Positions 22,042-31,171 of a stretch of 64,000 nt of DNA are shown here, in pieces. This DNA is from Pseudoxanthomonas sp. PXM03 (GTDB lineage: Bacteria; Pseudomonadota; Gammaproteobacteria; Xanthomonadales; Xanthomonadaceae): the NCBI RefSeq assembly GCF_014852005.1, contig NZ_JACVAU010000003.1, positions 248,001 through 312,000 of the forward strand, read 5' to 3'. Below the pieces are notes generated by a model. That model saw nothing but the letters and a program-made list of their open reading frames with translations, had not been told where the DNA came from and ran no database searches. The translations under genes were made by a program, and so were the position numbers. The number at the start of each line of letters is the position of its first letter. Positions within the stretch are counted from its first letter, which is position 1.

Positions 22042-23739
22042 ATGAAAATCAAACGCTTCGTCGCCCCCGACATGCGCACCGCCTTCGCGATGGTCCGGCA
22101 GGAACACGGCCCGGACGCGGTGATCCTGTCCAACCGGGTGACCGAGGATGGCATCGAGATCGTCGCCGCCAGCAATTACGACGAAGCGCTGGTGCAGCGC
22201 ACGCTGGAAGCGATGCGCCCGGCCACGCCCCCTGCGCCGCTGCATCCGCTGCTCGACCCGGCGCCACAGGCACCGACCGCGAACGCTCCGGCCCTGTCAC
22301 CGGCCGAAGCCGCCGCCAGCTACTTCGCCCGCCGCCAGCCGGCCGCCCCCGCTGCCCCGCATGCCGGGACCGCCAAGCCGGCTATCGCCGCGCCAGCGTC
22401 GATCGCACCGCCGGCAGCACCCATCGCAGCGCCACGCGCGCCGGTGGCCGCCACGCCCGCGCAGATCACCGGCGAGATCCCGGCGCCGGTCGTCCGCGAC
22501 ATCGCGCCGCTGCTGATCGAACCCGAATCCTTCGCCGCCAAGCTGGCCGCCTGCCTGCCGGCCGCTCCCGCCAACGAGCCGGTCGCCGCGAGCGAACCCG
22601 CTGCACCGCCGCGCCGTCAGCCCGCGCCGCGCGCCGACGCCGATGACACGCTCGACCTGGATGCGCTGCTGCCCTCGATCGCGCCGCCGGTGTCGCTGCC
22701 GGAACCCGAGCTTGCGCCGGTCGTCGCGCTGCACACCACGCGTGCACCGGTGATCGCATCAGTACCGGTGCCCGCCGCCGTCACCGTGCCGACGCTGACC
22801 GTGGTCACCGACAACGCCACGCACGCCCGCGAGAGCGACGAGCAGCTGGTGCAGATGCGCGGCGAACTGTCCGCCATGCGCGAGATGATCGAGCGCGAGA
22901 TGCACCGCCTCACCGACGAACGCCTGCGCGGTTCGCCGGTGCGGATGCAGGCGATGGAACTGATGGAAGACTACGGCTTCGATGCCGGCATCACCCGCGA
23001 CATCGCCCTGCAGATTCCCGCCGACACCGAATTGCACCGCGGTCGTGGCCTGATGCTGGGCCTGCTGTCGAAGAAGCTGCCGGTGGTCGATACCGACCTG
23101 CTGGAAACCGGCGGCGTTATCGCCCTGGTGGGCCCCACCGGCGCGGGCAAGACCACGACCATCGCCAAGCTCGCCGCCTGCTTCGCACAGCGCTACAACG
23201 CACGCGACGTGGCACTGATCACCACCGATACCGTGCGGGTCGGCGGTCGCGAGCAGCTGCACGGCTACGGCCGCCAGCTCGGCATCGCCGTGCACGAGGC
23301 CGACAGCGCGCAGGCCCTCGCGCTGCTGCTGGAGCGCCTGCGCGACTACAAGCTGGTGCTGATCGACACCGCCGGCCTGGGCCAGCGCGACCGCAACCTG
23401 GTGGGCCAGCTCAACTGGTTGCGCGCATCGGGCCAGGTGAAGACCCTGCTGTGCCTGCCGGCCAACTCGCACTTCTCCGACCTGGACGAGGTCGTCCGCC
23501 GCTTCAGCAGCGTGCAGCCGCAAGGCGTGGTGCTGACCAAGCTGGACGAGACAGGTCGCCTGGGCAGCGCCCTGTCGGTGGTCGTGGACCACCAGCTGCC
23601 GATGACCTGGGTGACCGACGGCCAGCGCGTTCCCCACGATCTCCACCGCGCCAACAGCGCCCACCTCGTGCTGCGGCTGGACCAGCTGCGCCGCGAAGCC
23701 GACGAACCCTGCTCGACCGAGGCCACCCATGTCGCCTGA
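22042..23739 (+). CDS. flhF: FlhF, SRP-type GTPase for polar flagellum placement
   Basis: FlhF is a GTPase that marks the pole and recruits early flagellar proteins. The 565-residue product has the N-terminal B domain (MKIKRFVAPDMRTAFAMVRQEHGPDAVILSN), a long Ala/Pro-rich linker (about 70-260), and the NG GTPase domain with G1 GPTGAGKTTT near residue 366, G3 DTAGLGQRD and G4 TKLDE. It is longer than average because of the linker. Overlaps flhG by 11 bases. Confidence 0.96.
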   Translation: MKIKRFVAPDMRTAFAMVRQEHGPDAVILSNRVTEDGIEIVAASNYDEALVQRTLEAMRPATPPAPLHPLLDPAPQAPTANAPALSPAEAAASYFARRQPAAPAAPHAGTAKPAIAAPASIAPPAAPIAAPRAPVAATPAQITGEIPAPVVRDIAPLLIEPESFAAKLAACLPAAPANEPVAASEPAAPPRRQPAPRADADDTLDLDALLPSIAPPVSLPEPELAPVVALHTTRAPVIASVPVPAAVTVPTLTVVTDNATHARESDEQLVQMRGELSAMREMIEREMHRLTDERLRGSPVRMQAMELMEDYGFDAGITRDIALQIPADTELHRGRGLMLGLLSKKLPVVDTDLLETGGVIALVGPTGAGKTTTIAKLAACFAQRYNARDVALITTDTVRVGGREQLHGYGRQLGIAVHEADSAQALALLLERLRDYKLVLIDTAGLGQRDRNLVGQLNWLRASGQVKTLLCLPANSHFSDLDEVVRRFSSVQPQGVVLTKLDETGRLGSALSVVVDHQLPMTWVTDGQRVPHDLHRANSAHLVLRLDQLRREADEPCSTEATHVA

Positions 23740-24607
23740 CCACCTGCTGCAGACCAATCCCCGCAGCACGCCGCCGGCCCCCGGCGCATTCCATCCCGTG
23801 CGCGTCATCGCCATCACCGGTGGCAAGGGCGGCGTGGGCAAGACCAACGTGTCGGTCAACCTGGCCGTGTCGCTGGCCGGGATGGGCAAGCGCACGCTGC
23901 TGATGGATGCCGACCTGGGCCTGGCCAACGTGGACGTGCTGCTCGGGTTGTCGCCGAAGTTCACCCTCGCCGACCTGGTCGCAGGACGTTGCGGACTGGA
24001 AGACGTACTGCTGGAAGGCCCCGAGGGCGTGCTGGTAGTTCCCGCCTCGTCGGGTTTCCGCCACATGGCCGAACTGGCGCCGGCCGAGCACGTGGGCCTG
24101 GTCAACGTGTTCTCCGAACTGCAGCGGGCGCTGGATTTCATGGTGGTCGACACCGCCGCCGGCATCACCGACAGCGTGCTGACCTTCTGCCAGGCCGCGC
24201 AGGACACCGTGGTGGTGGTCTGCGACGAGCCGGCCTCGATCACCGACGCCTATGCGCTGATCAAGGTGCTGGCGCGCGAGCGCGGCCTGGACCGCGTGCA
24301 CGTCATCGCCAATATGGTCCGCGACCCCAACGAGGGCCGGAAGCTGTATGAAAAGCTCGCCCGCGTCTGCGAGCGCTTCCTCGGCGATGTCGCCCTGCAC
24401 TACCTCGGCGCGGTGCCGCAGGACGACTGGCTGCGCCGTGCGGTGCAGCGCCAGCAGCCGGTCGTGAAAGCCTATCCGGGCAGCCCGTCGGCCCGTGCCA
24501 TCGCCGAGATCGCGCGCATGACGGCACGCTGGCAGCCGCCGCTGGGAGCGCGCGGCAACGTCGAGTTCTTCGTCGAACGCCTGATCCAGCGGGGAGTCGC
24601 CGCATGA
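23729..24607 (+). CDS. flhG: FlhG/FleN, MinD-like flagellar number regulator
   Basis: FlhG (FleN, YlxH) is a MinD/ParA-type ATPase that limits flagellar number and restrains the master regulator in polar flagellates. The 292-residue product has the deviant Walker A KGGVGKTN in ITGGKGGVGKTNVSVNLAVS, switch I region MDADLGLANVDVLLGLSP, and DTAAGITDSVLTF. FlhF plus FlhG together predict one or few polar flagella. Stop overlaps the fliA start (ATGA). Confidence 0.96.
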   Translation: MSPDHLLQTNPRSTPPAPGAFHPVRVIAITGGKGGVGKTNVSVNLAVSLAGMGKRTLLMDADLGLANVDVLLGLSPKFTLADLVAGRCGLEDVLLEGPEGVLVVPASSGFRHMAELAPAEHVGLVNVFSELQRALDFMVVDTAAGITDSVLTFCQAAQDTVVVVCDEPASITDAYALIKVLARERGLDRVHVIANMVRDPNEGRKLYEKLARVCERFLGDVALHYLGAVPQDDWLRRAVQRQQPVVKAYPGSPSARAIAEIARMTARWQPPLGARGNVEFFVERLIQRGVAA

Positions 24608-25356
24608 ACACCGCCGCCGCCCAATACCGCGCCGTACAGCGCAGCAGTGCGAACGATTTCGTCACCCAGCACGCCGACCTGGTCCGCCGCATCGCCCATC
24701 ACCTGGCCGCGCGCCTGCCGGCCAGCGTGGAGATCGACGACCTGGTGCAGGCCGGCATGATCGGCCTGCTGGAAGCCTCGCGCAGCTACGATGCCGAGCA
24801 GGGCGCCTCGTTCGAGACCTACGCCTCCATCCGAATCCGCGGATCGATGATCGACGAGATCCGCCGCGGCGACTGGGTACCGCGCTCGGTCCACCGTCGC
24901 GCCCGCCAGGCGGCCGCCACCGTGCGCGAGATCGAACAGCGCACCGGCCGTGCCGCCATCGCCACCGAAGTGGCGAGTGCGATGGAAATGCCACTGCCCG
25001 AATACCTGCGCCTGATGGAAGATGCCGCGCGTGGCCAGGTGCTGAGCCTGGAATCGCACATCGACGACCATGGCGAACCCAACACCGCGCGTACCGGCGG
25101 CCCCTCGCCGCAACAACACCTGGAGCGCAGCGAGTTCCGCCAGCAACTGGTCAAGGCCATCGGCCACCTGCCCGAACGGGAGCAGCTGGTGCTGTCCATG
25201 TACTACGAGCAGGAGCTCAACCTGAAGGAGATCGGCGCCGTCCTCGGCGTCAGCGAGTCGCGCGTCTGCCAGATCCACGGCCAGGCCATGGTGCGGCTGC
25301 GCGGACGCCTGCAGGTGTTCGAGAAGGCCGACGCCGGCCTGGAAGACAACGACTGA
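24604..25356 (+). CDS. fliA: FliA, sigma-28 factor
   Basis: FliA directs RNA polymerase to late flagellar and chemotaxis promoters and is held by FlgM. The 250-residue product has region 2 (VTQHADLVRRIAHHLAARLPASVEIDDLVQAG), region 3 and region 4 with the helix-turn-helix ELNLKEIGAVLGVSESRVCQIHGQA. Many predicted FliA promoters occur in this window, and its inhibitor flgM is at 62918. The TGA stop is part of the -35 box of the next promoter. Confidence 0.98.
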   Translation: MNTAAAQYRAVQRSSANDFVTQHADLVRRIAHHLAARLPASVEIDDLVQAGMIGLLEASRSYDAEQGASFETYASIRIRGSMIDEIRRGDWVPRSVHRRARQAAATVREIEQRTGRAAIATEVASAMEMPLPEYLRLMEDAARGQVLSLESHIDDHGEPNTARTGGPSPQQHLERSEFRQQLVKAIGHLPEREQLVLSMYYEQELNLKEIGAVLGVSESRVCQIHGQAMVRLRGRLQVFEKADAGLEDND

Positions 25357-25380
25357 AGAATCCCCACGGCCTGCCGATAA
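25354..25380 (+). promoter_or_regulatory. Sigma-28-type promoter for cheY
   Basis: TGAA, 15 bases, GCCGATAA: the -10 element is a perfect consensus match. The -35 overlaps the fliA stop codon. Start of cheY is 76 bases downstream. Confidence 0.75.
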
Positions 25381-25455
25381 GGCTCCGGTAGGCCGCCGCG
25401 TGCAGCCCCTGCCTTGCCGTCGCCCCTGACCGGGCACGCTTTACTGGAGTTCGAT

Positions 25456-25854
25456 GTGACCGCCAACAAGAACATGCGCATCCTCATCGTGGACGACTTT
25501 TCCACCATGCGCCGCATCATCAAGAATCTGCTCAATGACCTGGGCTATACCAATACCGCCGAGGCCGAAGACGGCAACAGCGCGTTGACCGCACTGTCCC
25601 AGGGCAGCTTCGAGTTCGTGGTCACCGACTGGAACATGCCCGGCATGACCGGCATCGAGCTGCTGAAGGCCATCCGCGCCGACGACCGCTACAAGACCCT
25701 GCCGGTACTGATGGTCACCGCCGAGGCCAAGCGCGAGCAGATCATCGAAGCGGCGCAGAACGGCGTGAACGGCTACATCATCAAGCCGTTCACCGCGCAG
25801 ACGCTGGAAGAGAAGCTGGGCAAGATCTTCGAACGCCTGGGAGCCGCCGCCTGA
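25456..25854 (+). CDS. cheY: CheY, chemotaxis response regulator
   Basis: Phospho-CheY binds FliM and changes motor behaviour. The 132-residue receiver has the acid pair DD at 13-14, phosphoacceptor Asp58 ([12 protein letters not shown]), the Thr in MVTAEAK and the Lys in YIIKPF. GTG 25456 is chosen because CTGGAG (25444-25449) is seven bases upstream; the frame extends upstream to 25414 without support, and ATG 25474 would cut the usual N-terminus. Stop shares a base with the cheZ ATG. Confidence 0.95.
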   Translation: MTANKNMRILIVDDFSTMRRIIKNLLNDLGYTNTAEAEDGNSALTALSQGSFEFVVTDWNMPGMTGIELLKAIRADDRYKTLPVLMVTAEAKREQIIEAAQNGVNGYIIKPFTAQTLEEKLGKIFERLGAAA

Positions 25855-26465
25855 TGAGCGCCGTGGCCGATGTCGCTGGCGCACGCGCCGCGCTGGTGGA
25901 AAAACTGCAGCACGCGCTGGACGCACTGGAACAGGGCGACGAAGCCGGCTGGCGTCGCGAACTGGATGCCATCGCCGCCTGGCGCACGCAGCCGATGATG
26001 CAGGGCCTGGGCCGCCTGGCGCGCGAGCTGGCGCAGACGCTGGGCGAACTGCCGCCCACCGGACCGGGCGAGCTGGACGACGCCTGCGCGCGCCTGGACC
26101 ATGTGGTGGAAATGACCGAACAGGCCAGCCACACCACGCTGGACCTGGCCGAACAGTGCCGTGGCTACGCCACCCAACTGAAGGGCACCGCGCTGTCGCC
26201 CGAGCAGGCGGCGCTGGTGGACAGCATCGGCAAGGGCCTGTCGGAAATGGCCCTGGCGCAGAGCTACCAGGACCTCACCGGCCAGATCATCCGCCGCGTC
26301 GCGGGCATCGTCCGTCGCGTGCACGAGGGCTTCGGCGCGCTGGGCCTGCCGCCGCCGGAGAAGAAGAACCCTTCAGATCTGGCCGGTCCGGCCGTTGCTG
26401 GTCTGGACCGCAACGCGTTTTCACAGAACGACGCAGACGACCTGCTCTCCGGACTGGGGCTGTAG
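25854..26465 (+). CDS. cheZ: CheZ, CheY-P phosphatase
   Basis: CheZ dephosphorylates CheY-P. The 203-residue helical protein has the catalytic segment LAQSYQDLTGQIIRRV, containing the Asp and the catalytic Gln of the family, and a C-terminal CheY-binding tail DADDLLSGLGL at the very end. Starts on the last base of the cheY stop (TGATG). Confidence 0.96.
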   Translation: MSAVADVAGARAALVEKLQHALDALEQGDEAGWRRELDAIAAWRTQPMMQGLGRLARELAQTLGELPPTGPGELDDACARLDHVVEMTEQASHTTLDLAEQCRGYATQLKGTALSPEQAALVDSIGKGLSEMALAQSYQDLTGQIIRRVAGIVRRVHEGFGALGLPPPEKKNPSDLAGPAVAGLDRNAFSQNDADDLLSGLGL

Positions 26466-26501
26466 GCACCCGCGAACGCGCAGCGGAACCGGAGACCTGC
26501 C

Positions 26502-26645
26502 ATGCCCGACGCTTCCGCCCGCCGTTCCCGCCATCCCCTCGTCCTGCTGTTCGTGGGATCGCTGCTGGTCTGCGATGTCCTGGTCGGCCGCTTCCTGCGG
26601 CGTCGCCACGCGCACGCCCTGCACCTGCTCGATTCCTCCCGCTGA
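26502..26645 (+). CDS. Possible 47-residue membrane peptide between cheZ and cheA
   Basis: An ATG with GGAGA (26490-26495 region) eight bases upstream opens a 47-codon frame: basic N-terminus (PDASARRSRH), one hydrophobic segment (PLVLLFVGSLLVCDVLVG, about 12-29), then a run of arginines (RFLRRRHAHA). It fills most of the gap between cheZ and cheA, where polycistronic genes normally abut. I know no family for it. Coding status depends on conservation in relatives. Confidence 0.4.
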   Translation: MPDASARRSRHPLVLLFVGSLLVCDVLVGRFLRRRHAHALHLLDSSR

Positions 26646-26672
26646 TCCCCCGTCCCGGTACCTGCCCCGCCC

Positions 26673-28421
26673 ATGTCCGCCGTCACCCCTGAAATCGCCG
26701 CCGACTTCCTGATCGAAGCGCAGGAAATCCTCGACCGGCTGGGCGAGCAGTTGGTCACGCTGGAACAGGACCCCTCCGACAGCGAGCAGCTGAACGCGGT
26801 GTTCCGCGGCTTCCACACCCTGAAGGGCGGCGCCGGCTTCCTCGGCATCCAGCCGATGGTCAACCTGTGCCATGCGGCCGAAGAGACGCTGGGCCTGGTG
26901 CGCGCCGGCCAGGCGACGCTGGAACCGCAACACTTCGATGCCGCCCAGCAATCGCTGGACTGGCTGCAACAGATGCTGGATGCGATCGGTGCCGGCGAAG
27001 ACCCGCCGCACGCCCCGCAGATGCTGATCGACCAGTTCGATACCCGGGGGGATGCCGCACCCGCCGCGCCGAAACCCACCGCCGCGACAAGCGCCGCGCC
27101 CGCTGCGGCCGGCGCGGACCTGATCAGCGACGACGAGTTCGAGGCCTTGCTGGACCAGTTGCACGGCGATGGCGCACCCACCCGCGCCGCCGCGCCTGCA
27201 CCCGTCGCGCGACCGGCACCTTCGCCTGCGAAGCCGGCCGCGCCGAAGCCGGCCGCGAAAACCGGCGGCGAAACCGAACAGACCATCCGCGTGGACACCA
27301 AGCGGCTGGACGCCATCGTCAACCTGGTGGGCGAACTGGTGCTGTCGCGCAACCGCCTGAAGACATTGCGCGCGCGCATCCGCGACGAAGAACTGGACCG
27401 CGCCGTCAGCAGCCTCGACATCGCCACCGCGCGCCTGCAGACGGCGGTGATGCGTACGCGCATGCAGCCGGTCGGCAAGGTGTTCTCGCGCTTTCCCAAG
27501 GTCGCGCGCGACGTTGCCCGCCAGTTGCAGAAGGAAGTGGACCTGGAACTGGTCGGCGCCGAGACGGAGCTGGACCGCAACCTGGTGGAAGCGCTGGCCG
27601 ATCCGCTGGTGCACCTGGTCCGCAATGCCATCGACCACGGTGTCGAAGTGCCCAGCCTGCGTGAAGCCTGCAGCAAGCCGCGTGCCGGCCACGTACGCCT
27701 GTCGGCGCAGCAGGAAGGCGACTTCGTCACCATCGAAATCCGCGACGACGGCGCGGGCATCGATCCCGAACGCCTGCGCGCCAAGGCGCTGGAAAAGGGC
27801 CTGATCGATCCCGAAGCCGCCGCGCGCCTGACCCACGACGAATGCCTGCAGCTGGTCTTCCTGCCCGGCTTCTCCACCAAGGCGGAGGTCACCGACATTT
27901 CCGGCCGCGGCGTGGGCATGGACGTGGTGCAATCGCGCATCCGCGAGCTCAGCGGGCAGATCACCATCCACTCCGACATCGGGCGCGGCAGCCGTTTCGT
28001 CATCCGCGTGCCGCTGACCCTGGCGATCCTGCCCACCCTGCTGGTGCAGGCCGGCGACCCCGTCTATGCGCTGCCGCTCGCGCGCGTGATGGAAGTGCTG
28101 CACGCACCGTCCGAAAGCCTGCGCTGGTTCGATGGCCAGGCCGTGCTTGACCGCCAGAGCCATACCCTGCCCCTGGTCGACCTGCGCCACTGGCTGCAGG
28201 TGGACCCGGTGATGACGCCCCTGCTCACCATCGTGGTGCTGCAGATGGGCGAACAACGCTTCGGCCTGATCGTCGACCAGGTGCGCGGCCGCGAAGAAGT
28301 CGTCATCAAGCCCCTGCCACGCGCCGTGCGCGGCCTGCCCGGCTACGCAGGCGCCACTCTGATCGGCGACGGCCGCATGGCCCTGATCCTCGACGTGGAC
28401 GGCCTGCGCGCGACGGCGTGA
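26673..28421 (+). CDS. cheA: CheA1, chemotaxis histidine kinase (short linker, no P2 domain)
   Basis: Kinase of the motor-controlling pathway. P1 phosphotransfer domain 1-105 with His48 (FHTLKGGAGF); an Ala/Pro linker 125-200 in place of P2, holding the motif SDDEFEALLDQLHG at 152-165; dimerisation domain from 205; P4 ATPase with LVHLVRNAIDHG, DDGAGID and GRGVGMDVV; and a C-terminal CheW-like domain to 582. The linker motif recurs twice in ParP (31168). In Vibrio the equivalent region is the LID by which CheA is captured by ParP. Order cheY-cheZ-cheA-motCD-parC-parP is that of Pseudomonas-type polar systems, but cheB is missing here and lies at 55802. Confidence 0.97.
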   Translation: MSAVTPEIAADFLIEAQEILDRLGEQLVTLEQDPSDSEQLNAVFRGFHTLKGGAGFLGIQPMVNLCHAAEETLGLVRAGQATLEPQHFDAAQQSLDWLQQMLDAIGAGEDPPHAPQMLIDQFDTRGDAAPAAPKPTAATSAAPAAAGADLISDDEFEALLDQLHGDGAPTRAAAPAPVARPAPSPAKPAAPKPAAKTGGETEQTIRVDTKRLDAIVNLVGELVLSRNRLKTLRARIRDEELDRAVSSLDIATARLQTAVMRTRMQPVGKVFSRFPKVARDVARQLQKEVDLELVGAETELDRNLVEALADPLVHLVRNAIDHGVEVPSLREACSKPRAGHVRLSAQQEGDFVTIEIRDDGAGIDPERLRAKALEKGLIDPEAAARLTHDECLQLVFLPGFSTKAEVTDISGRGVGMDVVQSRIRELSGQITIHSDIGRGSRFVIRVPLTLAILPTLLVQAGDPVYALPLARVMEVLHAPSESLRWFDGQAVLDRQSHTLPLVDLRHWLQVDPVMTPLLTIVVLQMGEQRFGLIVDQVRGREEVVIKPLPRAVRGLPGYAGATLIGDGRMALILDVDGLRATA

Positions 28422-28434
28422 AGCATTGTGCTCC

Positions 28435-28620
28435 CTGTAGGAGCGACGTAAGTCGCGACCGCACGCCCTGCACAACACGGCAGCTCGATGTCTGTGTGAT
28501 CACGGTCGCGACTTACGTCGCTCCTACAACAGCAATACAACTGCCTGCGACCGCACATCGTGCGCAACATGACATTCCGGTGCCTGTGTGATCGCGGTCG
28601 CGACTCACGTCGCTCCTACA
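28435..28620. repeat. REP-like elements, copy 2, with a partial duplication
   Basis: Three GTAG-headed units: 28435-28460 (plus), 28504-28528 (minus) and 28596-28620 (minus). The first two form a regular inverted pair. The third follows a diverged copy of the spacer (CCTGTGTGAT and GCGACCGCAC are shared), so the right half of the element has been duplicated. Lies between cheA1 and motC. Confidence 0.85.
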
Positions 28621-28631
28621 AGAAGCGCACC

Positions 28632-28658
28632 TCAAGTCCACCTGAACCGGGCCGATAG
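28632..28658 (+). promoter_or_regulatory. Sigma-28-type promoter for motCD
   Basis: TCAA, 15 bases, GCCGATAG. The -10 ends only eight bases before the motC ATG, so the transcript would be leaderless or nearly so. It begins 12 bases after the last REP unit. Confidence 0.65.
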
Positions 28659-28666
28659 ATCTGCAC

Positions 28667-29407
28667 ATGGACATCTTCAGCCTCATCGGACTCATCCTGG
28701 CGCTGGTCGCCCTGGTAGGCGGCAGCATCCTCAAGGGCGCGGGCCTGTCCTCGCTGTGGTCGTCGGCAGCCTTCGTCATCGTGATCCTGGGCACCATCGC
28801 CGCGATCCTGGTGCATACGCCGCCGCCGGTATTCAAGCGCGCGCTGTCCATCGTGCGCTGGGTGATCCGGCCACCAGGCACCGATGGCGATGCGCTGATC
28901 GCCGAGATCGTCGACTGGAGCAACATCGCCCGCAAGCAGGGCCTGCTGGGGCTGGAGCCGCTGGTCAACCAGCAGGACGACCCGTTCCTGAAGAAGGGCC
29001 TGCAGATGCTGGTGGACGGCGTGGAGCCCGAATCGATCCGCCACATGATGGAGATCGACCTCAACGGCCAGGAACACCAGGATCTCGCGGCCGCCAAGGT
29101 CTTCGAGGCCATGGGCATCTACGCCCCCACGCTGGGCATCATCGGCGCCGTGTTCGGCCTGATCGCGGTGATGAAGAACCTCGCCGACCCCAGCAAGCTG
29201 GGCCATGGCATCGCCGCCGCGTTCACCGCGACGATCTACGGCATCGCCTCGGCCAACCTGTTCTTCCTGCCCATCGCCAGCAAGCTCAAGAGCGTGATCG
29301 GCGGGCGCAGCCGCGAACAGGAAATGATCATCGAAGGACTGATCGCGATCGCGCAGGGCGAGAACCCGCGCAACATCGAGGCCAAGTTGGCCGGCTTCCT
29401 GCACTGA
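28667..29407 (+). CDS. motC: MotC, MotA-family stator protein
   Basis: Ion-channel stator subunit of the second (MotCD-type) flagellar motor set. The 246-residue product has four membrane helices (two near the N-terminus, two around 146-210) and the conserved segments GIYAPTLGIIGAVFGLIAVMKNL and ANLFFLPIASKLK with the family prolines. The ATG gives the standard N-terminus MDIFSLIGLIL. No ribosome site is visible and the predicted promoter lies just upstream, consistent with leaderless translation. motD follows after 19 bases. Confidence 0.94.
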   Translation: MDIFSLIGLILALVALVGGSILKGAGLSSLWSSAAFVIVILGTIAAILVHTPPPVFKRALSIVRWVIRPPGTDGDALIAEIVDWSNIARKQGLLGLEPLVNQQDDPFLKKGLQMLVDGVEPESIRHMMEIDLNGQEHQDLAAAKVFEAMGIYAPTLGIIGAVFGLIAVMKNLADPSKLGHGIAAAFTATIYGIASANLFFLPIASKLKSVIGGRSREQEMIIEGLIAIAQGENPRNIEAKLAGFLH

Positions 29408-29426
29408 TCCCGGCGGAACGACGGCG

Positions 29427-30389
29427 ATGGCGCGCAGGAAGAAACACGAGGAGCACGCGAACCACGAGGCCTGGGCGATCCCCTACGCCGACCTGATGAC
29501 GCTGCTGCTCGCCTTCTTCGTGGTGATGTACGCCATCTCCACCATCAACGAGGGCAAGTACCGCGTGATGGCCGATGCGCTCACGGCGGCCTTCGGCGGT
29601 GCCCCGCGCACGATCAACCCGGTGCAGGTGGGCAACCACCAGTTGCAGGGCGCCGACTTCGACCGGCCCTCGCCGATCAAGTCCGGCGCCAAACAGGGAC
29701 CCTCCGCACCTTCGCCTTCGCCCAATGTCACCCTGCTGGCGGCGATGGCCTCGCAGATGAACCTCTCGCTGGACGCCAAGGGCCTGCAGAGCGCACAGGG
29801 CGAGCTCAAGCGCATCGCCGATGACCTGGAGCGCGCGCTGGCGCCGCTGATCGACGAGAAGCTGGTGGTCATCAAGCGCTCCGAGTTGTGGCTGGAAGTG
29901 CAGATCAACAGCGACATCCTGTTCGCCACCGGTTCGGCGGCGCTGGACCCGCAGGCGCAGCAGACCGTCGGCAAGCTGGCGGAAGTGCTGGGCAACGTGC
30001 CCAACTCGGTGCGCGTGGAAGGCTATACCGACGACCGCCCGATCCGCACCGCGCAGTTCCCGTCCAACTGGGAACTGTCTTCGGCCCGTGCGGCGAGCGT
30101 GGTGCACCTGTTCGTCCGCGACGGAATTCCGCCGGAGCGGCTGGCGATGATCGGCTACGGCGAGTTCCGGCCGATCGGCGACAACGCCACCCTCGAAGGC
30201 CGCAACGCCAACCGCCGCGTGCTGCTGATCATCCTGGCCAGCCCGGCCGGCCCGGCACCGAACTTGCATGCGCAGGAACAGGCCGTCGAAGCGCCGTCAG
30301 TGATCGCACTGCCGTCGCTGCCGACCCACGCCGCGTCGCCCATGCCCGGAGCGCCGCCGGCGCCCCAGGTCCATGAAGGAGTCCAGTGA
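29427..30389 (+). CDS. motD: MotD, MotB-family stator protein
   Basis: Stator subunit that anchors the channel to peptidoglycan. The 320-residue product has a basic N-terminus, a single membrane helix starting at the ion-binding aspartate Asp22 in PYADLMTLLLAFFVVMYA, a linker, and an OmpA-like peptidoglycan-binding domain (LFATGSAALDPQAQ, VEGYTDDRPI, NWELSSARA, at about 170-275). A Pro/Ala-rich tail of 45 residues follows. Its TGA shares a base with the parC ATG. Confidence 0.95.
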   Translation: MARRKKHEEHANHEAWAIPYADLMTLLLAFFVVMYAISTINEGKYRVMADALTAAFGGAPRTINPVQVGNHQLQGADFDRPSPIKSGAKQGPSAPSPSPNVTLLAAMASQMNLSLDAKGLQSAQGELKRIADDLERALAPLIDEKLVVIKRSELWLEVQINSDILFATGSAALDPQAQQTVGKLAEVLGNVPNSVRVEGYTDDRPIRTAQFPSNWELSSARAASVVHLFVRDGIPPERLAMIGYGEFRPIGDNATLEGRNANRRVLLIILASPAGPAPNLHAQEQAVEAPSVIALPSLPTHAASPMPGAPPAPQVHEGVQ

Positions 30390-31171
30390 TGCGCGTGTGG
30401 GCAATCGCCAACCAGAAAGGCGGCGTCGGCAAGACCACCACCACCCTCGCCCTCGGGCGCGCCCTGGCCATGCGTGGCCGTCGCGTGCTGCTGGTCGACC
30501 TGGATCCGCATGCGTCGCTGACGCGCGCGTTCGGCGTGCCCGCCGAGCCGCAGCCTGCCGGCGTGCTGGACCTGTTCGACGAGCAGCCGCCGCTGCTCGC
30601 CAGCGTGGCGCGCGCCACCGAGATCGAGAACCTCGCCTTCGTTCCGGCACAGACGCCGCTGGCCACGCTGGAGCGCCGCAGCGCCACCCAGCCCGGCCTG
30701 GGCCTGGCCCTGTCCAATGCGCTCGCGCGCGGCGGCCAGGCCTGGGACCACGTGCTGTTCGACTGCCCGCCCACGCTGGGCCTGCTGATGGTCAATGCGC
30801 TGGCTGCCGCCGACCACGTCATCATTCCGACCCAGACCGAACCGCTGGCGCTGCACGGACTGAAAGGCATGTGCCGCACCGCCGACATGATCCAGCGCTC
30901 GCGCCATCGCGAACTGCCGGTCTCGATCCTGCCCACGCTCTACGACAAGCGCACCCGCACCGGTGCCGAGACGTTGAAGGCGATGCAGGACGAGTACGGC
31001 GGACGCGTCTGGAACGACGCCATCCCCAACGACACGCGCATCTGCAGCGTCGATGCACTGACCCGTTCCAGCCCTGCCGCGCAGTATCCCGGCCGTGGCC
31101 TGTCGGCGTACCGCCGCGCCCTGGACTGGCTGTTGCTGACGGAAGCACGCGCCACCGAGCAAGCCGCATGA
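30389..31171 (+). CDS. parC: ParC, ParA-like ATPase for polar chemotaxis arrays
   Basis: ParA/MinD-type ATPase. The 260-residue product has the deviant Walker A QKGGVGKTTTT at residues 9-19, DLDPHASLTRAFGV, and FDCPPTLGLLMVNAL. Placed after motCD and before a CheW-domain protein, it matches ParC, which in vibrios and pseudomonads brings chemotaxis arrays to the pole. ATG 30389 is chosen (AAGGAG at 30376-30381, seven-base spacing); a GTG at 30386 is possible. Stop overlaps parP (ATGA). Confidence 0.9.
   Translation: MRVWAIANQKGGVGKTTTTLALGRALAMRGRRVLLVDLDPHASLTRAFGVPAEPQPAGVLDLFDEQPPLLASVARATEIENLAFVPAQTPLATLERRSATQPGLGLALSNALARGGQAWDHVLFDCPPTLGLLMVNALAAADHVIIPTQTEPLALHGLKGMCRTADMIQRSRHRELPVSILPTLYDKRTRTGAETLKAMQDEYGGRVWNDAIPNDTRICSVDALTRSSPAAQYPGRGLSAYRRALDWLLLTEARATEQAA

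Noticed and set aside
30373-31167. A 602-residue ParP starting inside motD
   Set aside because: The extra part lies antiphase over parC and has no CheW or other family pattern; ATG 31168 with ATGA coupling is better.
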